NCBI GenBank assembly: GCA_910587695.1
Contig: CAJUNC010000001.1
Coordinates: 124,001-188,000 of the forward strand
Direction of reading: 5' to 3'
Source: an uncultured Lactobacillus sp.
GTDB lineage: Bacteria; Bacillota; Bacilli; Lactobacillales; Lactobacillaceae
Length of the DNA stretch: 64,000 nt
Made by a program: the position numbers and the translations under genes. The notes under the pieces are model-generated. The model saw only the letters and a list, made by a program, of their open reading frames with translations, did not search any database and had not been told where the DNA came from. How positions within the stretch are numbered: the stretch's first letter is position 1; each line of letters starts with the position of its first letter. This document shows, piece after piece, positions 15,775-23,210 of the stretch.

Positions 15775-15794
15775 AAATAATATCAAAATTGATA

Positions 15795-16403
15795 TTAAAG
15801 TTTGTTGTAGTATTCAACAACGAGTGATTCGTCGATGTTTGCATCGAGTTCGTCACGTTCTGGTAAACGAACCAATGAACCTTCCATTGTGTTTTCGTCA
15901 AAGGAAACAAATGGTACACGACCAACGATTGCTTCCAAAGCTTCTTTAACAACTTTCAAGTCTTTTGAACGTTCACGCAAGGAGATAACTTGGCCTGGTT
16001 TTACTTCGTATGAAGGGATATCCACGCGCTTGCCATCAACTGTGATATGACCGTGGTTCACCAATTGGCGAGCTTGGCGACGAGTTGTAGCCAAACCTAA
16101 ACGATAAACAACGTTATCCAAACGACGTTCCAACAATACCATAAAGTTGTCACCGTGCTTACCTTCGCGGATCTTACCAGCCTTTAAGAAAAGGTTAGCA
16201 AATTGGCGTTCAGATAAACCGTATGTCATACGAAGCTTTTGCTTTTCACGCAATTGTAAACCGTATTCAGATAACTTACGACGGTTGTTTTGACCATGTT
16301 GGCCTGGTGCGTATGGACGACGAGCTAATTCTTTACCTGTACCTGAAAGAGAGATCCCTAAACGACGGGAAACTTTCCAGGAAGGACCTGTATAACGAGA
16401 CAT
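15795..16403 (-). CDS. rpsD: 30S ribosomal protein S4
   Basis: 202 residues from ATG 16403, with GGAGG 7-8 bases upstream. Primary 16S rRNA-binding assembly protein. Begins MSRYTGPSWKVSRRLGISLS and carries the RRPYAPGQHG motif; the S4 RNA-binding domain (ERRLDNVVYRLGLATTRRQA) lies at about residues 92-111. An in-frame extension to 16550 exists but is the mRNA leader, not protein. Monocistronic with a strong promoter and terminator. Confidence 0.97.
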   Translation of the reverse strand: MSRYTGPSWKVSRRLGISLSGTGKELARRPYAPGQHGQNNRRKLSEYGLQLREKQKLRMTYGLSERQFANLFLKAGKIREGKHGDNFMVLLERRLDNVVYRLGLATTRRQARQLVNHGHITVDGKRVDIPSYEVKPGQVISLRERSKDLKVVKEALEAIVGRVPFVSFDENTMEGSLVRLPERDELDANIDESLVVEYYNKL

Positions 16404-16569
16404 TAAAAATTCCTCCAATATTTTGTTTGGAGTAAAATAATGTGTGAGTTTAGTATTCGTGCATTTTATTTTGCGACTTTCACCCTTGCAGCCGAAGGGG
16501 TACTTGGCGAACCAAACTGGCAATAAAATGTTGACGAGCTTACCGCTCACTGCTGCATTATTTTACACA
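16404..16569 (-). promoter_or_regulatory. Long rpsD leader, possible S4 autoregulatory element
   Basis: About 165 nt of untranslated leader between the predicted start site and the rpsD ATG. It contains a GC-rich structured part (CCCCTTCGG and its surroundings) and a GCAAAATAAAATGC segment. In Bacillus subtilis the rpsD leader is a translational target of S4 itself; the same is suggested here by length and position only. Confidence 0.45.
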
Positions 16570-16575
16570 AACGCT

Positions 16576-16604
16576 ATTGTAGCAATTATCAAAGCTAGTG
16601 TCAA
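16576..16604 (-). promoter_or_regulatory. rpsD promoter
   Basis: Consensus minus-strand promoter: TTGACA (16604-16599), 17-base spacer, TACAAT (16581-16576). Confidence 0.85.
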
Positions 16605-16681
16605 GAAAAAATAAATCAGTTATTTTAACACAAATGGAGTATAATATTAGTTGATATCACTTAATATATTGGGGGATGAAA

Positions 16682-17461
16682 ATGGTTAAACGTCTGATTT
16701 TATTGTGCTTAGCACTCGTGTTAGGGGGAGCCTTATTGACACAGAGCGTGTTTGCTAGCAAAAAATATGCCGTTAAATGGGTGAAAGCCAGTGCACCGGT
16801 CAGTTTGCCGATCTTGATGTACCACAGTGTGGAAAATAAGCCGGGAAATGGTTTGTGTGTACCACCTGAGCAGTTAGAACAACAGTTGAGATATTTACAT
16901 GAGCAGGGCTATTATACAGTCACGCCAGCTGAGGCGTATAAGATCTTGGTGCAAAATAAGATACCAAAAAAGCACAAGAAACTTGTCATGGTAACTTTTG
17001 ATGATGGGTATGAAAACAACTACACCGCTGCCTATCCGCTTTTGAAGAAGTATCACATCCATGCAACGATAGGCTTGATCACAAGCAAAGTCGACACCCC
17101 AGGAATGCTGACTTTAAAACAAGTTAAGGAAATAAAGAAAAGCAAGTGGGTCAGTTTTGTTAGCCATACTCAAAATCACCAAGAATTAGATCAACTCAAT
17201 GAAGCAGGTCAAATTGAAGAGATGCAAGCTTCACGGACTTGGTTGAAACAAAATCTACACCAAAACCCAGACTTGTTGGTCTATCCTGTAGGACGTTACA
17301 ATGAAGTTTCAACAAAAGTAGCTAAGGAAAGTGGATATAAGCTAGCTTTAACGACTAAGTCGGGGCTAGCTAATGCAGAACAAGGGCTTTATGAATTGCA
17401 TAGACAACGAGTAGTCCCAAATATGACGCAAGAAGCTTTTGCTAAATTATTACAGCCATAA
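16682..17461 (+). CDS. Polysaccharide deacetylase (NodB homology domain), exported
   Basis: 259 residues from ATG 16682 (GGGGG six bases upstream; the ATG at 16676 directly abuts it). N-terminal hydrophobic segment (about residues 4-22), signal peptide or anchor. The NodB domain shows LMYHSVEN, the catalytic Asp pair in VTFDDGYENNY, and the metal His pair in SHTQNHQEL. The layout resembles PgaB/IcaB-type enzymes acting on poly-N-acetylglucosamine or cell-wall glycans at the surface. TATAAT at 16640-16645 is the probable -10. Substrate unknown. Confidence 0.85.
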   Translation: MVKRLILLCLALVLGGALLTQSVFASKKYAVKWVKASAPVSLPILMYHSVENKPGNGLCVPPEQLEQQLRYLHEQGYYTVTPAEAYKILVQNKIPKKHKKLVMVTFDDGYENNYTAAYPLLKKYHIHATIGLITSKVDTPGMLTLKQVKEIKKSKWVSFVSHTQNHQELDQLNEAGQIEEMQASRTWLKQNLHQNPDLLVYPVGRYNEVSTKVAKESGYKLALTTKSGLANAEQGLYELHRQRVVPNMTQEAFAKLLQP

Positions 17462-17466
17462 ATGAC

Positions 17467-17510
17467 AAAGGTCCGCCATGATGCAAATAAATCATGGCGG
17501 ACCTTTCATT
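17467..17510. terminator. Bidirectional terminator
   Basis: Perfect 16-base arms 17467-17482 and 17491-17506, 8-base loop, between convergent genes. Confidence 0.85.
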
Positions 17511-17524
17511 ACTCATATAGTCAT

Positions 17525-18079
17525 TTAATAATCATTTGGATCGGCAGCTAATGGACCATATTCGTCCATTTGACTATCACGATAATCCCACCATTCATTT
17601 TCGTAACCCACGAATCCAGCTTGAGTCATCGCATCGTTTAGGATGGTGTAGTATTTTTCTTGTTCAGCGGTCCGTTTAGCGTTACGAAAAGCTGACGTAG
17701 AAAAGTCATCAAATGCTGTTTGCATCGGCATATCATTGCCTTCAAGATCAGTTAAAGTCAGATCAAAGGTCACACCTTTTTGATGACTGAAATTTGGATC
17801 AGGTTCAGCCACGAAATTTGGGTCAGGGTAGACCTCAAATAGACGCTTTTGGGCCGAGACGGGACGGTAAGCATCCCAGACTTTGAGGCGGTAACCTTTT
17901 GCTTTGACAAGTTCACTAGCTTTAGCCAGCTTATGGGCTGTTCCAGTGCGGGCGATCGCCGTGGTGAAATCATAGATGACTTGTCCGGTAAAGTTATCAG
18001 TCGTAGCATACTTTAAATCAACAAAGATCTCGGGATCGAGTTTTTGGATATTGGTAAAACCAGTTAGTTTTTTTACCAT
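17525..18079 (-). CDS. VanX/DdpX-like D-alanyl-D-alanine dipeptidase (M15D)
   Basis: 184 residues from ATG 18079, with GGAGG upstream; the longer frame is rejected. M15D zinc dipeptidase fold: DAYRP (Arg72), zinc-site SHQKGVTFD with His99 and Asp106, and catalytic Glu162 in NEWWDYRD. VanX-type enzymes normally read EWWH, where His is the third zinc ligand; here it is Asp165. Such enzymes cleave free D-Ala-D-Ala; in lactobacilli they serve peptide turnover or keep D-Ala-D-Ala low beside a D-Ala-D-Lac ligase such as the Ddl at 7150. Cytoplasmic. The next gene on the strand (fRMsr) ends 13 bases before its ATG, suggesting an operon. Confidence 0.8.
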   Translation of the reverse strand: MVKKLTGFTNIQKLDPEIFVDLKYATTDNFTGQVIYDFTTAIARTGTAHKLAKASELVKAKGYRLKVWDAYRPVSAQKRLFEVYPDPNFVAEPDPNFSHQKGVTFDLTLTDLEGNDMPMQTAFDDFSTSAFRNAKRTAEQEKYYTILNDAMTQAGFVGYENEWWDYRDSQMDEYGPLAADPNDY

Positions 18080-18092
18080 AATTTCCTCCATT

Positions 18093-18536
18093 TTAGAGAT
18101 GTTTACATAGCGTTTCGACAAAATCACTTAGTAAAACTTCATCTTCAGCGCTAAAACGGCCTAATTTAGGTGAATCGATATCTAAAACACCGATTTTTTT
18201 ACCATCTTTGATCAAGGGTAAGACGATCTCTGAATTTGAAGCTGAATCACAAGCGATATGTCCTGAAAATTCATGGACATTGGGGATGCGTAAGACTTTA
18301 CCTGTTTGAAAGGCAGTACCGCAAACGCCTGCTCCGTTTTTGATATGCATACAAGCAACTTTACCTTGGAAAGGCCCAAGATCAAGCTGATCGGTCGTTT
18401 CATCATAGAGATAAAAACCGACCCAGTTGATGTTTTCCAGTGTATCGTTCAACAAAGCTGAAGCATTAGCGAGATTAGCGGTCTGGTTTGTTTCATTTTC
18501 CAATAAAGCATCGATTTGTGCACTTAAAATAGACAT
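18093..18536 (-). CDS. msrC: Free methionine-(R)-sulfoxide reductase, GAF domain
   Basis: 147 residues from ATG 18536 with GGAGG upstream. Single GAF domain of the fRMsr family, which reduces free Met-R-sulfoxide with thioredoxin electrons. The three family cysteines are present (Cys62, Cys72, Cys96), with the motifs NWVGFYLY, LGPFQGKVACM and GVCGTAF. First gene of a probable two-gene operon with the VanX-like dipeptidase. Confidence 0.92.
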   Translation of the reverse strand: MSILSAQIDALLENETNQTANLANASALLNDTLENINWVGFYLYDETTDQLDLGPFQGKVACMHIKNGAGVCGTAFQTGKVLRIPNVHEFSGHIACDSASNSEIVLPLIKDGKKIGVLDIDSPKLGRFSAEDEVLLSDFVETLCKHL

Positions 18537-18590
18537 TTTATTTCCTCCGTGTCGATCATAGCGTTTATAGTGTATCAATATCAGTAACTA

Positions 18591-18599
18591 TGATATAAT
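18591..18599 (+). promoter_or_regulatory. ezrA promoter, extended -10
   Basis: TGATATAAT at 18591-18599 (extended -10), no clear -35. A short hairpin TTGCCA/TGGCAA lies in the leader at 18624-18639. Confidence 0.55.
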
Positions 18600-18679
18600 T
18601 AGCTTTAGATTTTATACGTAATTGCCAATTCTGGCAAGTGATAAAGTTTAAGCTAGCAATTTAAAGGATGGGACATCAG

Positions 18680-20392
18680 ATGGTAGTAGTTTTAGTTACA
18701 ATTGTATTAGTTGCGGTCGCAATCTATGCAAGCGTACTTTTCTTTCAGCGTTCATTTGAAGAACGGATCACAAAAGCTAAAAGTAGCATAGAAGAGATCC
18801 TCGACTCACCGCTTGAGGAAGAACTCGAGGAAGTTAAAAAAATGACATTATCAGGAGATAGTTTAAGTGAATTTGAAGCAGTAGAACACTCCTATTATGT
18901 TTTGGTGAACCAACAATTACCTGAGATCTCAGAGTATTTGAACAAGTTGCAAGCTGAATTAGAGCATTACCGTTTTTGGAAGATCAATGGTGAGCTCAAG
19001 CAAAATGAAGCTCAGTTAGCTAAAGCTCAGCAACGATATGAGCAATTAAAGCTTGAGTTAGCTGAGATCAAACAGACTGCTGAGATCCACAAAAAAGCGA
19101 TCGGTGAACTCAAAGAAGAGTATCAAAAGATCAGAAAGACTTTACTAGCAAAGAATTTCTCTTATGGGCCAAGTATCGATGAACTAGAAAAAGAATTAGC
19201 GACATTAGAAAAAGATTTTGACGAGTATTCTAAAGTGACTGAAGAAGGTGATTATGCTAGATCAAGCGAACTTTTAGAAAAACTCAAGCAACAAACACGT
19301 TTGTTGAAGATCGCGCTAAAGAAATTACCACCGATCTATCGTAATTTAAAGAATATTTTCCCAGAACAATTGCAGGAATTAAACGCTGGCTATTCCAAAT
19401 TGCAAGCTGAAAAATATGGCTTTAAAAAAGATCTGGCAAAACACTTGGATGCTATCAAACAAAATTGTAAAGAAAATGAAGCTAACTTAAAGCAAGCTGA
19501 TGTACCTAAAGCTGAGACCCTTGATCAACAGATCGCCGATATGATCGATGAAGCTTATGACATCATGGAAAATGAGTATAACGCTAAACTTAAGGTAATA
19601 CGGCAAGAAAAGCATCTAGCTGACTTTATTGAACATGCCAAGCATCAAGAAAAAGAATTATTGATCGAATTGGATCGTTTGAGCCAAAATTACACGCTCA
19701 ACCATAATGAAATGGAAGAAGCGCATGCATTGAACGAACAGTTAAAGAAGATCGACAAGAATTTTATCGCTTATATGCAAGCTAAGCCAAAAGATGTGAT
19801 CGTCTATTCTGAAGTGTTAGAACAGCAAACAGCTGATCTGGAAGCTTTAAAGAAGATCGAACTCAAACAAAAAGAGATCGGTGAAAGTGTGGCTGATCTC
19901 TTTGAAGAAGAAAAAGAAGCCCAAGCGGCAGTTCAAGGCTTTGATAATGATATCCACCGTTTGAAGCGTGAGGTCGAGATCTTGAATTTACCAGGGCTTC
20001 CCAATGATTACGTTGAATATTTCTTCAAGGTCGGACGTGAGATCGAAAGTTTGGATCAAGACCTAAACAAGATCCAGATCGATATGGAACAGATCGCACG
20101 TGATCTGATCAATACGCAATCAGATCTTGACGTTTTGGCACAAAAGACCCAAGAGATCATCGATAGTTCAACTTTGACCGAAGCAATGTTGCAATATTCT
20201 AACCGCTATCGGACACGTTATCCAGAGGTTGCATCTGCATATGCCCATGCAGTCGAGCTTTTTAACAAGAATTATGACTATATGAGAGCCTTAGATGTTA
20301 TCTCTGAGGCACTTGAAACGGTTGAGCCAGGGTGTTATAAACGGATCGAAAATGATTATAAGGCGGGAAATGACCGGCGCGAAGTCATCTAA
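18680..20392 (+). CDS. ezrA: Septation ring formation regulator EzrA
   Basis: About 570 residues. One N-terminal membrane helix followed by a cytoplasmic, almost continuous coiled coil with spectrin-like repeats (rich in E, K, Q and L), the EzrA architecture and length. EzrA binds FtsZ and prevents extra Z-rings. The next genes nifS-thiI match Bacillus subtilis synteny. ATG 18668 lies inside the AAAGGATGG site, so ATG 18680 is preferred, though the spacing (12) is long. Followed by a strong hairpin. Confidence 0.9.
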   Translation: MVVVLVTIVLVAVAIYASVLFFQRSFEERITKAKSSIEEILDSPLEEELEEVKKMTLSGDSLSEFEAVEHSYYVLVNQQLPEISEYLNKLQAELEHYRFWKINGELKQNEAQLAKAQQRYEQLKLELAEIKQTAEIHKKAIGELKEEYQKIRKTLLAKNFSYGPSIDELEKELATLEKDFDEYSKVTEEGDYARSSELLEKLKQQTRLLKIALKKLPPIYRNLKNIFPEQLQELNAGYSKLQAEKYGFKKDLAKHLDAIKQNCKENEANLKQADVPKAETLDQQIADMIDEAYDIMENEYNAKLKVIRQEKHLADFIEHAKHQEKELLIELDRLSQNYTLNHNEMEEAHALNEQLKKIDKNFIAYMQAKPKDVIVYSEVLEQQTADLEALKKIELKQKEIGESVADLFEEEKEAQAAVQGFDNDIHRLKREVEILNLPGLPNDYVEYFFKVGREIESLDQDLNKIQIDMEQIARDLINTQSDLDVLAQKTQEIIDSSTLTEAMLQYSNRYRTRYPEVASAYAHAVELFNKNYDYMRALDVISEALETVEPGCYKRIENDYKAGNDRREVI

Positions 20393-20402
20393 AATATTTG
20401 CT

Positions 20403-20447
20403 AAGGACTAAAGCTAAGTTGCACAACTAAGCTTTAGTCCTTATAAT
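20403..20447 (+). terminator. ezrA terminator
   Basis: 18-base arms 20403-20420 and 20425-20442 with one mismatch and a GCAC loop, followed by TTATAATTT. Confidence 0.75.
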
Positions 20448-20465
20448 TTGTAATGGCAAATTAAT

Positions 20466-20494
20466 TTGTACTTTTTGTGATTATAAATTACAAT
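20466..20494 (+). promoter_or_regulatory. nifS-thiI promoter
   Basis: TTGTAC (20466-20471), 17-base spacer, TACAAT (20489-20494). Just upstream TAATTTG-N6-CAAATTA (20444-20463) is a possible operator. Confidence 0.7.
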
Positions 20495-20525
20495 AAGTAA
20501 GTTAAATTATTAAAGAGGGGTCAGC

Positions 20526-21674
20526 ATGATATATTTTGATAACAGTGCAACGACAAAAGTTCATCCAGAAGTTTTAACGACCTATACAAAAGTCAGTGAA
20601 GCGATCTGGGGCAATCCTTCCTCGTTACACAAAATGGGTGAAAATGCCTATAATCTACTTGAACAATCCCGAGCACAGATCGCAGAACTCCTTGGGTGTC
20701 AAAAAGAAGAGATCTTTTTTACTAGTGGGGGTACAGAAGGCGACAATTGGGCGATCAAAGGAACAGCGCTCGAAAAAGGGATCTATGGTAAACACTTGAT
20801 CACGACACAAGTTGAACATCCAGCCGTGCTCAATTCGATGAAACAGCTTGAAAAGTTAGGCTTTGAAGTCACATATCTACCAGTTGATGAAAATGGGAGA
20901 GTATCAGTTGAAGATCTAAAACAAGCTTTACGTAAGGATACTATCTTAGTATCAGTTATGGCGGTCAACAACGAGGTCGGAACGATCCAACCGATAAATA
21001 AGATCGCCCAAGTCTTAGCTGATCATCCTAAAGTTCATTTTCATGTCGATGCAGTTCAAGCGGTAGGTAAGGGGTTAACTGATCTGATCATGGATGAAAG
21101 AGTCGATCTAGTGACTTTTTCAGGTCATAAATTCCATGCTCCACGTGGCGTTGGTTTTTTGTACAAGCGATCTGGGCGAAAATTAGCGCCACTTTTATCT
21201 GGTGGTGGACAAGAGAAAAATTTGCGCAGTAGTACAGAGAATCTTCCGGCGATCGCTGCAATGGCTAAAGCCTTACGCTTATTGCTGGAAAATGAAACAA
21301 AAAATGTTGTGCATGAACAAGCGATCCGGCAAAAGATCTTTGAGCATTTACAAAAGTTTGATAAAGTGACGCTTTTTTCACAGTTGGATGATAAGTTTGC
21401 GCCACATATCTTATGTTTTGCGATCGCAGGCGTACGCGGTGAAACGATCGTCCATGCGTTTGAAGATCAAGGCGTCTTTATCTCGACGACTAGCGCTTGT
21501 TCATCTAAAAAAGGTCAAGTTTCATCGACCTTACACGCAATGCAAGTCGATGATAAGATCGCAACCTCTGCTGTACGTATCAGTCTAGATGAAAATAATA
21601 CGATGGCTGAAGCAGATAAATTCAATCAGATCTTTGATGATATCTATCAAAAATTTTTAAAGATCAATTCGTAA
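20526..21674 (+). CDS. Cysteine desulfurase partner of ThiI (NifZ type)
   Basis: 382-residue PLP enzyme. PLP lysine in SGHKFHAPRG; catalytic Cys in the mobile loop TTSACSSKKG. Converts cysteine to alanine and passes persulfide sulfur on. Directly upstream of thiI (18 bases), it is the dedicated sulfur donor for 4-thiouridine, as NifZ is in Bacillus subtilis, where ThiI also lacks a rhodanese domain. A second desulfurase lies at 56586. Confidence 0.92.
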   Translation: MIYFDNSATTKVHPEVLTTYTKVSEAIWGNPSSLHKMGENAYNLLEQSRAQIAELLGCQKEEIFFTSGGTEGDNWAIKGTALEKGIYGKHLITTQVEHPAVLNSMKQLEKLGFEVTYLPVDENGRVSVEDLKQALRKDTILVSVMAVNNEVGTIQPINKIAQVLADHPKVHFHVDAVQAVGKGLTDLIMDERVDLVTFSGHKFHAPRGVGFLYKRSGRKLAPLLSGGGQEKNLRSSTENLPAIAAMAKALRLLLENETKNVVHEQAIRQKIFEHLQKFDKVTLFSQLDDKFAPHILCFAIAGVRGETIVHAFEDQGVFISTTSACSSKKGQVSSTLHAMQVDDKIATSAVRISLDENNTMAEADKFNQIFDDIYQKFLKINS

Positions 21675-21692
21675 AAATAGAAAGGAAGCAAG

Positions 21693-22910
21693 ATGCAATA
21701 TACAGAAATTATGGTTCGTTATGGCGAACTTTCAACTAAGGGTAAAAACCGACGTAACTTTATCGATCGCTTAGGTTTCAATGTTCGGCAAGCAATGCAT
21801 GATTTTCCAGAGTTAGTGGTCAAAGCTCATCGTGATCGGATGCATATTCAATTAAATGGCGAAGACTCGACTAAAGTCATGGAACGTTTGAAACAAGTTT
21901 TTGGGATCCAAAACTTTTCACCTTCGATCCGGGTCGCTCGTGATGTCGAAGAAGTCAAGAGAGTCGCTACACAAATGGTGGCTGAACGATTCTGCGAAGG
22001 GATGACCTTCAAGATCAACACACGCCGCTCTGATCATAACTTCCAATACGATACTAACGAATTAAATGATATGTTGGGGGGCCACATCTTAAAGACGGTC
22101 CCAGGGATCAAAGTCAAGATGAAAGAGCCGGATATGATCTTACGCGTTGAAGTTCGGGCTAATGGGATCTATCTTTCTTCTGAAACGATCGATGGTGCCG
22201 GTGGTCTTCCGGTCGGGACAGCAGGCAAAGCCATGTTGATGCTTTCTGGTGGGATCGATTCGCCAGTTGCCGGTTATTTAGCAATGAAACGTGGAGTGGA
22301 TATTGAAATGGTCCACTTCTTTAGCCCACCATATACCAGTGAACAAGCTTTGAATAAGGCTAAGGAATTGACTGCTAAGTTGACCCCATATGTTGGTCGG
22401 ATCCAATTTATTGCTGTGCCATTTACTGAGATCCAAGAGACGATCAAAGAAAAAGTTCCATCTGGTTACTTGATGACGATCCAACGGCGCTTTATGTTGC
22501 GTTTAAGTGAAATGATCGCCAAAAAGCGTAATGGTTTAGCGATCTTTAACGGGGAAGCTCTGGGGCAGGTAGCTTCACAAACACTGGAAAGTATGGCAGC
22601 GATCAACGATGTAACGACGATGCCGGTTTTACGTCCAGTAGTTTCGATGGATAAAAATGAGATCATCAAGATCGCTCAAGATATCGATACATTCGATCTT
22701 TCCATCCAACCATTTGAAGATTGCTGTACGATCTTTGCGCCACCAGCTCCCAAGACTAAGCCAAAGATCGATAAGGCACGTTATTACGAAGAACGCCTTG
22801 ATGTTGAAGGTCTGTTAGCTCGGGCAATGGAAAATATCACGATCACAGATATCAAGATCGGTGATGGATTTATGAACGAAAAACAAGCAGATTTCGCAGA
22901 GTTGCTATAA
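21693..22910 (+). CDS. thiI: tRNA 4-thiouridine synthase / thiamine sulfurtransferase ThiI
   Basis: 405 residues. N-terminal ferredoxin-like plus THUMP domains (RYGELSTKGKNRRNF at residues 9-23), then a PP-loop ATPase core with LSGGIDSPVAGY. It ends after the PP-loop domain with no C-terminal rhodanese domain, the usual Gram-positive form. Uses ATP and persulfide sulfur to make s4U8 in tRNA. AAAGGAAG ribosome binding site; operon with the desulfurase. Confidence 0.95.
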   Translation: MQYTEIMVRYGELSTKGKNRRNFIDRLGFNVRQAMHDFPELVVKAHRDRMHIQLNGEDSTKVMERLKQVFGIQNFSPSIRVARDVEEVKRVATQMVAERFCEGMTFKINTRRSDHNFQYDTNELNDMLGGHILKTVPGIKVKMKEPDMILRVEVRANGIYLSSETIDGAGGLPVGTAGKAMLMLSGGIDSPVAGYLAMKRGVDIEMVHFFSPPYTSEQALNKAKELTAKLTPYVGRIQFIAVPFTEIQETIKEKVPSGYLMTIQRRFMLRLSEMIAKKRNGLAIFNGEALGQVASQTLESMAAINDVTTMPVLRPVVSMDKNEIIKIAQDIDTFDLSIQPFEDCCTIFAPPAPKTKPKIDKARYYEERLDVEGLLARAMENITITDIKIGDGFMNEKQADFAELL

Positions 22911-22917
22911 AAAGCGC

Positions 22918-23175
22918 TTGACGCGTTCTTATTTCAAGGCTAAAATACATCTATAAGCTTTGAACAAGAGGGTCTGATCGCAAACTGTTTTCAGAGAGAA
23001 GCGGGTGGGTGCGACGCTTTAACAGACGATCAGATAGTAGCTTGTGAGCTGTCCTACTGAAACTAAGTAAGTAAGACCGGATATCTATTCGTTAACGCAG
23101 ATCAAAGAGGGGTAAAGACCCAATTTAGGTGGTACCACGGCACTGTCGTCCTAAGCGGATGGCGGTGCCTTTTTG
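22918..23175 (+). promoter_or_regulatory. T-box riboswitch, valine specifier, upstream of valS
   Basis: Promoter TTGACG (22918-22923), 17-base spacer, TAAAAT (22941-22946). Stem I: outer helix ACAAG (22964-22968)/CTTGT (23041-23045), inner helix TCTGATCG/CGATCAGA, apical AG-bulge region. The 3' internal loop carries GTA at 23037-23039, a valine codon. T-box sequence AGGTGGTACCACGG at 23127-23140, then terminator 23139-23175. Uncharged tRNA-Val should stabilise the antiterminator and turn valS on. Confidence 0.9.
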
Positions 23176-23210
23176 TTTAGATCCGGTCAAGATAAGAAAG
23201 GAAGATAATA

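Noticed and set aside
16404..16550. N-terminal extension of rpsD
   Set aside because: S4 starts at MSRYTGPSW with GGAGG directly upstream; the extension is the mRNA leader downstream of a consensus promoter.
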